Source of the DNA: a virus | Length of the DNA stretch: 62,123 bases | Direction: 5' to 3' (one strand) | Virus record (IMG/VR): IMGVR_UViG_3300033571_004193 | Location: 1 to 62,123 of that record | Shown here: piece after piece, positions 1 to 5,711 of the stretch | Numbering within the stretch: position 1 is the first letter of the stretch | Layout: every line of letters starts with the position of its first letter | The notes under the pieces: model-generated | Database searches by the model: none | The model's input: the letters and a program-made list of their open reading frames with translations, nothing else | What the model was told of the DNA's origin: nothing | Made by a program: the position numbers and the translations under genes

Positions 1-492
1 TGACTCTGCCGCTGCAATTGCTGTAGTTGCCTCTGCAACAGCTGTTACAACAGCAGTATCAGAAGCCGCTGCTGTTGGTATAATTGTGTTAGCAACAATA
101 GCTGTTGCTGTATCAATCTTCTCTTGTACGGAGGTAACTGTAGGTGTCAAAGGAACTGTTGTGGTTGCTGGTGTTGCCTCTGGTGTGGTGGTTTGGCTGG
201 GCGATGGCGTTCCACTGGATGAAGATTCGGTTACTGGTGGAGTTGAACCAGTTGAAGGAGCAGACGTCTGAGGCTCAGAGGTTGGTGCAGGGTCTCCAGA
301 AGACGCAGGAGGGTTGGTTACAACGGGAGTCTCGCCTTGCGATGGACCGCTCGTTGCAGTCGCTCCGTCCACGGGAGCAGGACTAATCACCTGCTGTTCA
401 GGGGCAGGGTCTTCGGCGTAAGCGGTTGGTTGACCTAGTAAGTATAGGAATGATGCAAGGAATAATGCAGCGAATATTCGCTGTGGAAGAAT
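1..492 (-). CDS. Secreted Ser/Thr/Pro-rich protein, 3' end outside window, probable ATT start
   Basis: The minus strand from 492 to 1 is open for 164 codons and continues past the window edge. The first ~25 residues look like a signal peptide: a short basic start, a hydrophobic core rich in Ala/Leu/Phe, then a likely AYA cleavage site. About 90 residues of Ser/Thr/Pro/Glu-rich linker follow, then Ala/Thr-rich helical sequence. There is no ATG, GTG or TTG before the signal peptide; an in-frame TAG lies just upstream. The only candidate is ATT at 492-490, preceded by the good ribosome site AGGAGAGAGAAG. Composition suggests an exported or virion-surface protein; no family was recognised. Confidence 0.6.
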   Translation of the reverse strand, partial: MLPQRIFAALFLASFLYLLGQPTAYAEDPAPEQQVISPAPVDGATATSGPSQGETPVVTNPPASSGDPAPTSEPQTSAPSTGSTPPVTESSSSGTPSPSQTTTPEATPATTTVPLTPTVTSVQEKIDTATAIVANTIIPTAAASDTAVVTAVAEATTAIAAAES

Positions 493-521
493 GTTATCTT
501 CTCTCTCCTAATAGGTTATAC

Positions 522-722
522 CTATTCTACAACAGGAATGAAATTATTCGGGTCAAAGATAGTTACAGCTTTTAATTTTAAAGACTCAGATTTATCTTTT
601 GCGTGATGACCGCAAAACATTAACTCTCCGTTAAGAAAAGTTACAATAACTTGTGCAGAAGCGCTGCAGGCGTCACAGCGGTCTTGCGCAGTTAGCTGGC
701 GATTGACCTCTGTAGTTACCAT
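522..722 (-). CDS. DUF7455-like small Cys/His protein
   Basis: A 66-residue protein with a CDAC motif near residue 16 and FCGHH near residue 37. This spacing and the DRCDAC...FCGHH pattern match small actinobacterial and actinophage proteins of the DUF7455 type, thought to bind a metal. Function is unknown. It lies in the minus-strand series of tiny genes and ends about 30 nt before the ATT-started secreted protein gene. The family assignment is from memory of the motif pattern. Confidence 0.8.
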   Translation of the reverse strand: MVTTEVNRQLTAQDRCDACSASAQVIVTFLNGELMFCGHHAKDKSESLKLKAVTIFDPNNFIPVVE

Positions 723-724
723 TG

Positions 725-967
725 TTAGTTACCTTTCTTCTTACTTTCGTTTTCGTAGTGAGTTGCTATCTCATCTTGCTTTTCAGATGTCCAGTCCCAA
801 TTAGGGTCTTCTCCACCATCATATGGGTCTTTGTTGTCGTTTTTCTTTGCATAGTGTGAACGGTCATAATTAGCAATAGTTCCACCAGCAGCTAAATGTG
901 CACGACGACGAGACCTCTCATCAGGAAACTGAGTTTCATTTCTTTTATCTACATGTTCTTCAGCCAT
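725..967 (-). CDS. Hypothetical hydrophilic protein
   Basis: An 80-residue, highly charged protein without hydrophobic core segments, probably largely disordered. An earlier in-frame ATG exists at 997, but the start at 967 is preferred: it follows the ribosome site GAAGGAAAAG and sits 1 nt after the stop of the upstream gene, like the other junctions here. No family recognised. Its place among small Lys/Arg/Gly-rich genes suggests the same expression unit. Confidence 0.75.
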   Translation of the reverse strand: MAEEHVDKRNETQFPDERSRRRAHLAAGGTIANYDRSHYAKKNDNKDPYDGGEDPNWDWTSEKQDEIATHYENESKKKGN

Positions 968-968
968 G

Positions 969-1253
969 TTACTTTTCCTTCGGTGGACGTTGCTCATCAG
1001 ACAATGTAAAACCAGCGGCTTTCCATGGACCAGGATTCTTACGTTGCCAATGTAGAGCGTTAGCTCCCATACGCATGCCTTTAGCGCTAACTGGGCCTCC
1101 GCCCATGTCTTCGTACTCTTTAACGCTCATACGTGGATTTAAACCAATAATGTGACCATTGCTGTCAGCTTCATTGTTTTTATGAGAAGCTTCTTGTTCT
1201 TTAGCGCGGTTCCATAATGGGAACTGGTCATCGCCTTTACGATAAATAGGCAT
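969..1253 (-). CDS. Hypothetical basic protein
   Basis: 94 residues, rich in Lys, Gly and Asn. Its ATG shares one base with the stop of the upstream gene (TAATG junction), the commonest junction in this operon. A GGxxSAKGMRMGANAL-like segment lies in the middle; no catalytic motif is visible. Function unknown. Confidence 0.75.
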   Translation of the reverse strand: MPIYRKGDDQFPLWNRAKEQEASHKNNEADSNGHIIGLNPRMSVKEYEDMGGGPVSAKGMRMGANALHWQRKNPGPWKAAGFTLSDEQRPPKEK

Positions 1254-1414
1254 TAGTAACCTTTCTTTTCCATACGTTCGCGCTCAGCCTCGTGCTGCTC
1301 ACTATCTTTACGAGCTTTTTCAATTTCAGGAGCATACTTAGATTGCATCTTAGATTGCATTTCAGACTTAATGTCTTCTTGGCTCATGCCAAACTGGTCA
1401 CCATTATGTTTCAT
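1253..1414 (-). CDS. Hypothetical small helical protein
   Basis: A 53-residue protein, almost all charged and helix-forming, with a tandem near-duplicate (EMQSK then KMQSK) near the middle. Start and stop are both TAATG overlaps with neighbours (stop 1253-1255, start 1412-1414), which supports translation by coupling. Function unknown. Confidence 0.7.
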   Translation of the reverse strand: MKHNGDQFGMSQEDIKSEMQSKMQSKYAPEIEKARKDSEQHEAERERMEKKGY

Positions 1415-1590
1415 TACATGCCTCCTAGATACTTCTTACGGTTTTCTGCAAAATTTGCTTGACGAGTAGCTGCTTCTCTTACTTCTGGAGTAGCTTTTTC
1501 CATACCACCAGGAGTCTGACGCGCTTGCTGAACTTGGAATTGAAATTCCTCTTCACGCTTAGACGCTGGGTCCTGATGGCGGTTAATCAC
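1414..1590 (-). CDS. Hypothetical small protein, GTG start
   Basis: 58 residues, rich in Gln, Glu, Arg and Lys. It starts with GTG at 1590-1588, overlapping the TGA of the upstream gene as GTGA, and ends in a TAATG overlap with the next gene. Both couplings support it although the start is not ATG. No family recognised. Confidence 0.65.
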   Translation of the reverse strand: MINRHQDPASKREEEFQFQVQQARQTPGGMEKATPEVREAATRQANFAENRKKYLGGM

Positions 1591-1880
1591 TTTTCGTTCT
1601 CTTTCTTACCTGCACGACGCTTATTCTCTTTAGCAGTGTTCTTGCTACGAGAAATAGCTCTTAGGTTTCCCTTGGAGTCATTATTGTGGTTGTTGTCCTT
1701 GTGGTCAACCGTCGTGTCTTTAGATTTAATTTTACCGTTTTCTGACTCATAGTCAGCGCGAGCTTTGTTTTTAGATGTAGTAACCCATTTACCGCCTACC
1801 TTCTTCTTGTAGACGTAGATAGGGCGTCCGCCATTTTCTTTAGAGCCCTTATAGGGTCCAAACTTCTTTGCTTCAGCCAT
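1587..1880 (-). CDS. Small HNH-nuclease-like protein
   Basis: 97 residues. An N-terminal basic beta-like part (GRPIYVYKKK) is followed by VDHKDNNHNNDSKGNLR and an S-R-S-x-N ending near residue 83. This resembles the HNH_3 core (DHINGDxxNNRxxNLRxxSRSxN), with His at 60, central Asn residues and a late Asn. Such proteins are usually metal-dependent DNases. The unit is short and very Lys-rich, so it may be a minimal nuclease or a non-catalytic DNA-binding relative. Confidence 0.55.
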   Translation of the reverse strand: MAEAKKFGPYKGSKENGGRPIYVYKKKVGGKWVTTSKNKARADYESENGKIKSKDTTVDHKDNNHNNDSKGNLRAISRSKNTAKENKRRAGKKENEK

Positions 1881-1883
1881 TAT

Positions 1884-2096
1884 TTACCACTGGCTTTCTG
1901 TTCGTTTGTCCCAACCTAATGTTTTACCAATTTTACTGTTATCAATGCGTTCCATAATTACATGCTGGTCGTAAGCGACGCCACCCATACCGCCAGGATA
2001 ACGTTTTCCTGTTTTTTTAACTTGTTTAGCGGCGCGGTGCATTGCAACTTCTCCAGCGCCTCTTTCAACAACTTTGCGAACTTTATCTAACGCCAT
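1884..2096 (-). CDS. Hypothetical basic protein
   Basis: 70 residues, basic N-terminal half, a YPGGMGGV turn-rich centre and an acidic to neutral end. It overlaps the end of the upstream gene by 14 nt and is followed closely by the HNH-like gene. No recognised family. Confidence 0.65.
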   Translation of the reverse strand: MALDKVRKVVERGAGEVAMHRAAKQVKKTGKRYPGGMGGVAYDQHVIMERIDNSKIGKTLGWDKRTESQW

Positions 2097-2277
2097 TTTT
2101 ATTATGCCAATCTTTAGTAGCCTTTACGCCCGCCTTAACGGTCTTAGCGCCAGCTTTCTTCGTAAGATTAATCTTATCGTACTTTCCTTTTTTGCCAGCG
2201 TGGTCGACAATAATGTCGCCTTTTTTATCTTTCTTAATGGTGTGCTTCTCACCAGCTGCTTTAATAACCTTAGCCAT
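2083..2277 (-). CDS. Hypothetical Lys-rich protein
   Basis: 64 residues from ATG at 2277; roughly a third are Lys or Arg. A longer reading from 2358 exists but would cover a convincing Cys/His gene in another frame. The site GGGAG, 7 nt before 2277, supports the shorter form. The KKGDIIVDHAGKKGKYDKINL region looks like a small beta-rich unit. Function unknown. Confidence 0.65.
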   Translation of the reverse strand: MAKVIKAAGEKHTIKKDKKGDIIVDHAGKKGKYDKINLTKKAGAKTVKAGVKATKDWHNKNGVR

Positions 2278-2443
2278 GTGGCTTCTCCCGTCTTTCCCCT
2301 TTAGTAGGGGCAGACGCGCATCCGTGCGCATCTTTGTGAAAACTTTGACTTCCACCATGTTTTAAACTCACGGTCATTGATTCTCCACGAATTTCACGAC
2401 CACAGCTATCACATGTTGGAAACTGGTCAGAGCTTTTTTTAAT
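2270..2443 (-). CDS. Zinc-finger-like small protein, probable ATT start
   Basis: A 57-residue frame with CDSCGREI near residue 11 and H-x-x-A-H-G-C near residue 37, a plausible Cys/His metal site. The frame has no ATG or GTG before CDSC. It begins at ATT (2443-2441), which overlaps the stop of the upstream gene as TAATT, exactly where neighbouring genes have TAATG. It ends overlapping the start of the 2083-2277 gene. The Cys/His pattern, junction geometry and lack of an alternative support an AUU start; a base error changing ATG to ATT is possible. Confidence 0.55.
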   Translation of the reverse strand: MKKSSDQFPTCDSCGREIRGESMTVSLKHGGSQSFHKDAHGCASAPTKGERREKPHG

Positions 2444-2667
2444 TAGTAACCGCCACGACCAGGGAAGTAACCTTGCATATTTTCACGTGACTGACCATCT
2501 TGCTGGCCCTGTGCTAAGTTCGCGTTGCGACCTGCAACATATCCTCCGATAGCTGCCATGCCTGGCTTTGAAAGAGCTGCTTTTGCAACTGTTCCTACTG
2601 CTTTCTTTGTTACTGCAGGGCCTGCGATTCGTGCGGCTGCTGCAAGTAGAGGTAACATGAACGGCAT
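2443..2667 (-). CDS. Small protein with hydrophobic N-terminus
   Basis: 74 residues. The first ~25 residues are hydrophobic (LPLLAAAARIAGPAV), then an Ala/Lys helical region and a Gly/Gln/Arg-rich tail ending PGRGGY. It could be membrane-associated or a minor virion peptide. TAATG coupling at the start. No family recognised. Confidence 0.65.
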   Translation of the reverse strand: MPFMLPLLAAAARIAGPAVTKKAVGTVAKAALSKPGMAAIGGYVAGRNANLAQGQQDGQSRENMQGYFPGRGGY

Positions 2668-2945
2668 TATTTGGTTCCTTTCCTATTGATTGAACGATTT
2701 AGAATATCTTGTGCTTGTTCAGATACATTGTACTTCCCATAGGATGGGCGTGGTCCGTCAAACATACCAGAAGAAACTTTACGAACTTCTTTTGCTTTAT
2801 TAATCTGCTTCTTTGACGCGGGGGCCTTTTTGGTGTTTACACCCGTGGTTGCCTTCTTTGCAACGGTAGCGTTAACAGCTCTCTTTGGTGCATCTTTACC
2901 AAATGCACGTTGAGCTTTGCTGCGTCCTAGTGCTGGGTCTTGCAT
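2667..2945 (-). CDS. Hypothetical basic Ala/Lys-rich protein
   Basis: 92 residues from ATG 2945, which shares its A with the TAA of the upstream gene; an in-frame ATG at 2957 is less likely. The first two thirds are Lys/Ala-rich and disordered; the last third (FDGPRPSYGKYNVSEQAQ) is less biased and may be a short binding motif. Function unknown. Confidence 0.65.
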   Translation of the reverse strand: MQDPALGRSKAQRAFGKDAPKRAVNATVAKKATTGVNTKKAPASKKQINKAKEVRKVSSGMFDGPRPSYGKYNVSEQAQDILNRSINRKGTK

Positions 2946-3208
2946 TAGCAATCCCATTTTCTACGCGCTTTGTTTAAACGACTGTTAGGGTCTTTTGCTG
3001 CCTTAGGAAAATCTTTTGCTTGTCCAGCAGAACGTGCACAGTATGACTTACGTCGTGCTGCAGACTTAGGGGATTTCTTTGCTTGTTCTTTACTTACAGG
3101 CGGTTTAAGGTTGTGACCTTCTTTTTTAGCTGAAGCACGGCCCTTTGCGTTTAGTCCGCCTTCTTTGTTCTGTCCCTCTTTACGTTGCCAAGCTGGAGTC
3201 TTTGCCAT
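2945..3208 (-). CDS. DUF6321-like small basic protein
   Basis: 87 residues. TPAWQRKEGQNKEGGLNAKG near the start and RRKSYCARSAG near residue 55 match a short phage and viral family I associate with DUF6321 (WxRKxGxNxxGGLNxKGR...SFCARMxGM). Function unknown; usually found near virion genes. It is coupled to both neighbours. Confidence 0.65.
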   Translation of the reverse strand: MAKTPAWQRKEGQNKEGGLNAKGRASAKKEGHNLKPPVSKEQAKKSPKSAARRKSYCARSAGQAKDFPKAAKDPNSRLNKARRKWDC

Positions 3209-3438
3209 TAGTATCCCTCTGGTTTCCTTGAATCTTTATTTCTTTTAAACGCTGCCATGGAGACCACATTCGGTGCGATTGCTGAATCTGTACCTGAGTA
3301 GTGTGCATTCTGTACATTGTTCTCTGTGTCAGATAAGTTCTGGTCAAAGAATGCGTGACGACGATTCTCTCCTCCGCCACGATTGCGAATTCCGCGATGG
3401 GCTGGATGGTTAGGTCCTGGTGTTGTCATATCGTCCAT
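3208..3438 (-). CDS. Hypothetical protein
   Basis: 76 residues, hydrophilic and rich in Asn, Arg, His and Gly, probably disordered. It ends in a TAATG overlap with the next gene. A similar-length frame at 3180-3380 is a shadow. No family recognised. Confidence 0.6.
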   Translation of the reverse strand: MDDMTTPGPNHPAHRGIRNRGGGENRRHAFFDQNLSDTENNVQNAHYSGTDSAIAPNVVSMAAFKRNKDSRKPEGY

Positions 3439-3452
3439 AATGAAAGTATCTC

Positions 3453-3680
3453 CTATTTTGCTTTTATAGTAAGGACATACGAGCTATAAGCAACTAAGAG
3501 TAAATCAATCAATTGTCCTGATTTTTCACTATGTTTCTCGATGAAATGGGCTTTCCATGCAATCGCATCGAACCTAGAGGAGCCACATCCGTTAGAAATA
3601 TCCTGAAATACAACGTAGGCAAATTTAGCCACACGACCATCAAAGTCCTGGGCTTCCTCTAGATAATCTATAAAACTCAC
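3453..3680 (-). CDS. YozE-SAM-like small helical protein
   Basis: 75 residues beginning with GTG at 3680. The pattern FIDYLEEAQDFDGRVAKFA, then CGSSRFDAIAWKAHF and a final helix resembles the YozE/SAM-like fold (FxxYLxxxxxxDxxVxxFAxDV). Function of that family is unknown. It is the second or third gene of the minus operon starting near 3934. The similarity was judged by eye. Confidence 0.6.
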   Translation of the reverse strand: MSFIDYLEEAQDFDGRVAKFAYVVFQDISNGCGSSRFDAIAWKAHFIEKHSEKSGQLIDLLLVAYSSYVLTIKAK

Positions 3681-3708
3681 AGACGTATCATGACAGAAAG
3701 GCTACTGC

Positions 3709-3798
3709 CTAAACGGGTGAATCTAAAATTTCATCAACGGCATCATCAATCGTCCTACCGCCATGTTCGGCTGCACAGTTACCGCAGTTCTTGCACAT
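3709..3798 (-). CDS. Tiny CxxCxxC protein
   Basis: A 29-residue frame starting MCKNCGNC, with an acidic C-terminal half. The start lies inside the upstream gene (20 nt overlap). The CxxCxxC head followed by a short acidic tail recurs in tiny actinophage proteins and suggests a metal site. Short length makes this tentative. Confidence 0.45.
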   Translation of the reverse strand: MCKNCGNCAAEHGGRTIDDAVDEILDSPV

Positions 3799-3934
3799 CT
3801 TCTATTTTTCGGACTTCCACTGGAAAGTCATACTTACGGATTTTAATAGGATGGAGCTTTCCGCCAACCCGCATCACGGAGCTACCAGCTCGGCGCTTCT
3901 TCCGCTTCGATGGGCTATTCGCACTTTTGTACAT
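3779..3934 (-). CDS. Small basic protein, first gene of the left minus operon
   Basis: 51 residues; a strongly basic N-terminus (KRKKRRAGSS) followed by a compact beta-like part (VGGKLHPIKIRKYDFPVEVR). It is the promoter-proximal gene of the leftward series, with a divergent plus-strand unit beginning about 120 nt away. The basic arm suggests nucleic-acid binding, but no family was recognised. Confidence 0.5.
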   Translation of the reverse strand: MYKSANSPSKRKKRRAGSSVMRVGGKLHPIKIRKYDFPVEVRKIEDVQELR

Positions 3935-4058
3935 ATCACCAGCCTACCACAGGCTACTGCCTCCTCCACTATATGCTACAGGTGTGCCTGGTACCTGGTG
4001 GCCTACTCGCCAGTAACTTGGTTTAAGGGTGGGGGGGAGAGCAGAGGGCATGAGTGCC

Positions 4059-4112
4059 TGTGGATAACTAAGTAAACAGCCTGTTGCATGGGGTAGGGCT
4101 ATCGCATATGGT
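4059..4112 (+). promoter_or_regulatory. Module promoter 1 (DnaA box, -35, -10)
   Basis: TGTGGATAA at 4059-4067 is the reverse complement of the consensus DnaA box, followed by CTAAGTAAAC. A -35 TTGCAT starts at 4084, exactly 25 nt from the box start, and a -10-like TATGGT lies at 4107 with a 17-nt spacer. Predicted start near 4119. It drives the 4161 unit. The upstream 3935-4058 stretch holds no gene; it contains a G-run at 4029-4037 but no long inverted repeat. Confidence 0.6.
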
Positions 4113-4122
4113 TATCTCACTA

Positions 4123-4141
4123 GGTAATCAGACGGGTTACC
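4123..4141 (+). promoter_or_regulatory. 5' leader hairpin, unit 1
   Basis: GGTAA (4123-4127) pairs with TTACC (4137-4141) a few nt after the predicted transcription start and just ahead of the GGGGAG ribosome site for 4161. Every module unit has a hairpin in this position. Confidence 0.4.
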
Positions 4142-4160
4142 TACCTAACGGGGAGTAAAT

Positions 4161-4478
4161 ATGAAGCGCAACTACCATTCAGTAATGGAAATCCGTATTC
4201 CTGAAAACGCAAAACTAGAGGACGTATATCTTTACACAGGATACGGACACCAATCAGGCGAAGGTGTGGACACCCATATCAGTATCGCCCTTGAATCTAG
4301 CGTGGCTAATAACCTACGCGACGAGCGAGCATGGAATAAGTATAAGTTCCAACTATCACTAGACCAAGCGCGGGCGCTAGTCGAGCACCTAACCACAGCA
4401 CTAAACACCGAAGCACCTGAGGAAGGCAAGGTTGCGTGGGTAATGATTGACGGCAAACTAGAAGCATTAGTAGCATGA
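4161..4478 (+). CDS. Hypothetical protein (module unit 1)
   Basis: 105 residues, mixed alpha/beta character. The start is preceded by ACGGGGAGTAAAT. A central THISIALESS segment and a following amphipathic helix (LSLDQARALVEHL) are the clearest elements. No family recognised. It is the first gene of the module-organised plus-strand island, and overlaps the next gene by ATGA. Confidence 0.75.
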   Translation: MKRNYHSVMEIRIPENAKLEDVYLYTGYGHQSGEGVDTHISIALESSVANNLRDERAWNKYKFQLSLDQARALVEHLTTALNTEAPEEGKVAWVMIDGKLEALVA

Positions 4479-4582
4479 AGTGCTTCGACTGTGACGGCAC
4501 TATGACAGTGCTAGCAGAAGGAACTCGCGGAACCAGTTGGGTCTGCAATAAGTGTGAACATATCTCTATAGTAAGTAAGTAG
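4475..4582 (+). CDS. Tiny zinc-ribbon protein
   Basis: 35 residues with CFDC near the start and CNKC near the end, 18 residues between the knuckles: a classic minimal zinc ribbon. ATGA overlap with the upstream gene. A terminator hairpin begins 4 nt after the stop. Likely a small adaptor or regulator; the target cannot be inferred. Confidence 0.65.
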   Translation: MKCFDCDGTMTVLAEGTRGTSWVCNKCEHISIVSK

Positions 4583-4585
4583 GAC

Positions 4586-4620
4586 AGAGGCTGGGACTTC
4601 CCCCCCAGCCTCTTTACTTT
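4586..4620 (+). terminator. Intrinsic terminator, unit 1
   Basis: A 10-bp stem AGAGGCTGGG / CCCAGCCTCT (4586-4595 with 4604-4613) followed by TTTACTTT, directly after the zinc-ribbon gene. Confidence 0.8.
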
Positions 4621-4650
4621 ACTCCCTTAGACGGCATTGGGTTAGGCATT

Positions 4651-4660
4651 CAACACAAAC
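4651..4660 (+). repeat. Lone right arm of the long inverted-repeat element
   Basis: CAACACAAAC is identical to the right end of the complete elements downstream, but no matching GTTTGTGTTG lies before it. The 4621-4713 spacer otherwise shows nothing recognisable. Probably a decayed element. Confidence 0.5.
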
Positions 4661-4713
4661 AATATAGAACGGCATAGGGACTGGCAAAAGAACCCCAAGA
4701 ACATAAGAGAGCC

Positions 4714-4765
4714 TGTGGATAACTAGGTTAACGGGCTGTTGCTTCTAATAGGGCTCTGCTATAAG
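4714..4765 (+). promoter_or_regulatory. Module promoter 2 (DnaA box, -35, -10)
   Basis: TGTGGATAA at 4714-4722, then CTAGGTTAAC; TTGCTT at 4739 is again 25 nt from the box start. A -10 candidate TATAAG lies at 4760 (15-nt spacer), or TAAGTT at 4762 (17 nt). Drives the 4814-5434 genes. Confidence 0.55.
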
Positions 4766-4773
4766 TTTATACC

Positions 4774-4792
4774 AGTGAGCAAGGGGCTCACT
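4774..4792 (+). promoter_or_regulatory. 5' leader hairpin, unit 2
   Basis: AGTGAGC (4774-4780) pairs with GCTCACT (4786-4792), loop rich in A and G, at the predicted mRNA 5' end. Confidence 0.45.
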
Positions 4793-4813
4793 AAATGACG
4801 GAAGGGCAACAAA

Positions 4814-4948
4814 ATGTGTTCAATATGTGGAACTAAGGAAAATATCGTGTTTAGTGGCGTAGACGCGTTTCTCCTAGAATGTATGGATAGAATCGAAAAA
4901 ATCTGCTATCCATGCGCTAACGAGGAAAAGGTGAAGGTAAATGCATAA
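4814..4948 (+). CDS. Tiny four-Cys protein
   Basis: 44 residues: CSIC at the start and CYPC near residue 31, a treble-clef or ribbon-like pair of knuckles. Ribosome site GGAAGGGC upstream. It overlaps the next gene's start by 8 nt in another frame. Likely metal-binding; function unknown. Confidence 0.6.
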   Translation: MCSICGTKENIVFSGVDAFLLECMDRIEKICYPCANEEKVKVNA

Positions 4949-5135
4949 TGAAATTATCTTCTACAACGGATTTAATCTCCTTGTTGACATCATTATCGGC
5001 GCAACAGTATTTTTCTTCACAGCCCGTTTCTACTGGTCTAAAGGTTACAGTGAGGGTTACGCAGACTGTCAAGACCATGCAGAACAAGCAGGGGAAAGTT
5101 ACTACAATAACTACCGAGAAAGTGACGCGCTATGA
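4941..5135 (+). CDS. Small membrane protein
   Basis: 64 residues with one clear membrane segment (residues ~12-30, LLVDIIIGATVFFFTARFYW) and a polar acidic C-terminal tail. Chosen over the overlapping frame at 4948-5148, which is polar and low-complexity, because this one has a coherent membrane helix and couples to the next gene by ATGA. Possibly a host-envelope effector. Confidence 0.65.
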   Translation: MHNEIIFYNGFNLLVDIIIGATVFFFTARFYWSKGYSEGYADCQDHAEQAGESYYNNYRESDAL

Positions 5136-5434
5136 AACTAAATGTTAATCAAAAGGAAGCCATGGAGCGCATCGCAAATCGCGAGCCATTCGAGGCTTCA
5201 AGCCTAAGCGGTAAGTTTATGAACTACACACCTAGCGCAGGGCGCCTAGGTGATGAATATAATAAGCTTATTGCAGACTTCAAGACTGGCGCCTATGTAG
5301 TCTTCTCATACGCTACGCCTATCGCATGGTTTGGCGCAAATGGTTGGTATGTAGTAGAACAAAAGTTCTCCTCTACTACAAGCAAGACACAGACTTATGT
5401 GCGACGTGCGATTGCTGAAAGGCAAGCCGCATAG
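5132..5434 (+). CDS. Hypothetical protein (DUF8033-like, tentative)
   Basis: 100 residues. The second half (YVVFSYATPIAWFGANGWYV...TSKTQTYVRRA) reads as a small beta-sheet domain found in several actinophage early proteins; I believe these are grouped as DUF8033, without certainty. Function unknown. Last gene of unit 2, followed by a strong terminator. Confidence 0.7.
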   Translation: MKLNVNQKEAMERIANREPFEASSLSGKFMNYTPSAGRLGDEYNKLIADFKTGAYVVFSYATPIAWFGANGWYVVEQKFSSTTSKTQTYVRRAIAERQAA

Positions 5435-5446
5435 AAACCCCCTAAG

Positions 5447-5482
5447 CAAGAAGCCCCCGTGCCGTCACACGGGGGCTTCTTG
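5447..5482 (+). terminator. Intrinsic terminator, unit 2
   Basis: A 15-bp stem, CAAGAAGCCCCCGTG at 5447-5461 with CACGGGGGCTTCTTG at 5468-5482. Its end abuts the GTTTGTGTTG arm of the long inverted repeat. Confidence 0.85.
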
Positions 5483-5560
5483 TTTGTGTTGGGGCGTGTG
5501 GGTGTGTATGTATGTATGGCTTTAAAGCTTCTTTATATATACACACGCCCCAACACAAAC
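5482..5560 (+). repeat. Long inverted-repeat element A
   Basis: Left arm GTTTGTGTTGGGGCGTGTG (5482-5500) pairs with CACACGCCCCAACACAAAC, which ends at 5560. The apical part contains GCTTTAAAGC, with AAGCTT at its core. The outer 10 bp are shared with elements B-F; the inner arm is unique but self-complementary. Confidence 0.85.
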
Positions 5561-5566
5561 TCTGCC

Positions 5567-5620
5567 TGTGGATAACTACATGAACGAGATGGAATAAGAA
5601 TTGGAATAATTGGTTATAGT
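5567..5620 (+). promoter_or_regulatory. Module promoter 3 (DnaA box, -10)
   Basis: TGTGGATAA at 5567-5575 then CTACATGAAC. The -35 window 25 nt from the box start reads GAATAA (weak); a good -10 TATAGT lies at 5615 with a 17-nt spacer. Predicted start near 5627, at the base of a GAGC/GCTC hairpin (5627-5644). Confidence 0.55.
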
Positions 5621-5667
5621 TACTACATGAGCAACACCGCTCATATTAGATAGATAGGAGACACACC

Positions 5668-5709
5668 ATGACGAGATTCGTCGGACTCCATATCAGGGAG
5701 ACACACTAA
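5668..5709 (+). CDS. Possible 13-residue leader peptide
   Basis: ATG at 5668 follows ATAGGAGACACACC, one of the best ribosome sites in the region, and runs 13 codons to TAA at 5707. The downstream gene's first start (5712) has a near copy of the same site (GGGAGACACACTAACT). This pattern suggests a translated leader that may couple or attenuate expression of the zinc-finger gene. No regulatory codon run is evident. Confidence 0.4.
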   Translation: MTRFVGLHIRETH

Positions 5710-5711
5710 CT

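Noticed and set aside
86-386. Plus-strand frames over the left end
   Set aside because: They are shadows of the minus-strand Ser/Thr/Pro-rich gene; no ribosome sites and biased composition.
1459-2365. Plus-strand Phe/Leu/Ser-rich frames
   Set aside because: They are antisense shadows of Lys/Glu-rich minus-strand genes.
3690-4075. Plus-strand frames of ~100 codons
   Set aside because: They cover the divergent start region and the minus-strand Cys and basic genes; no ribosome site and odd composition.
4948-5148. Alternative 66-codon frame
   Set aside because: It overlaps a frame with a clear membrane helix and ATGA coupling; the alternative is Thr/Val low-complexity.
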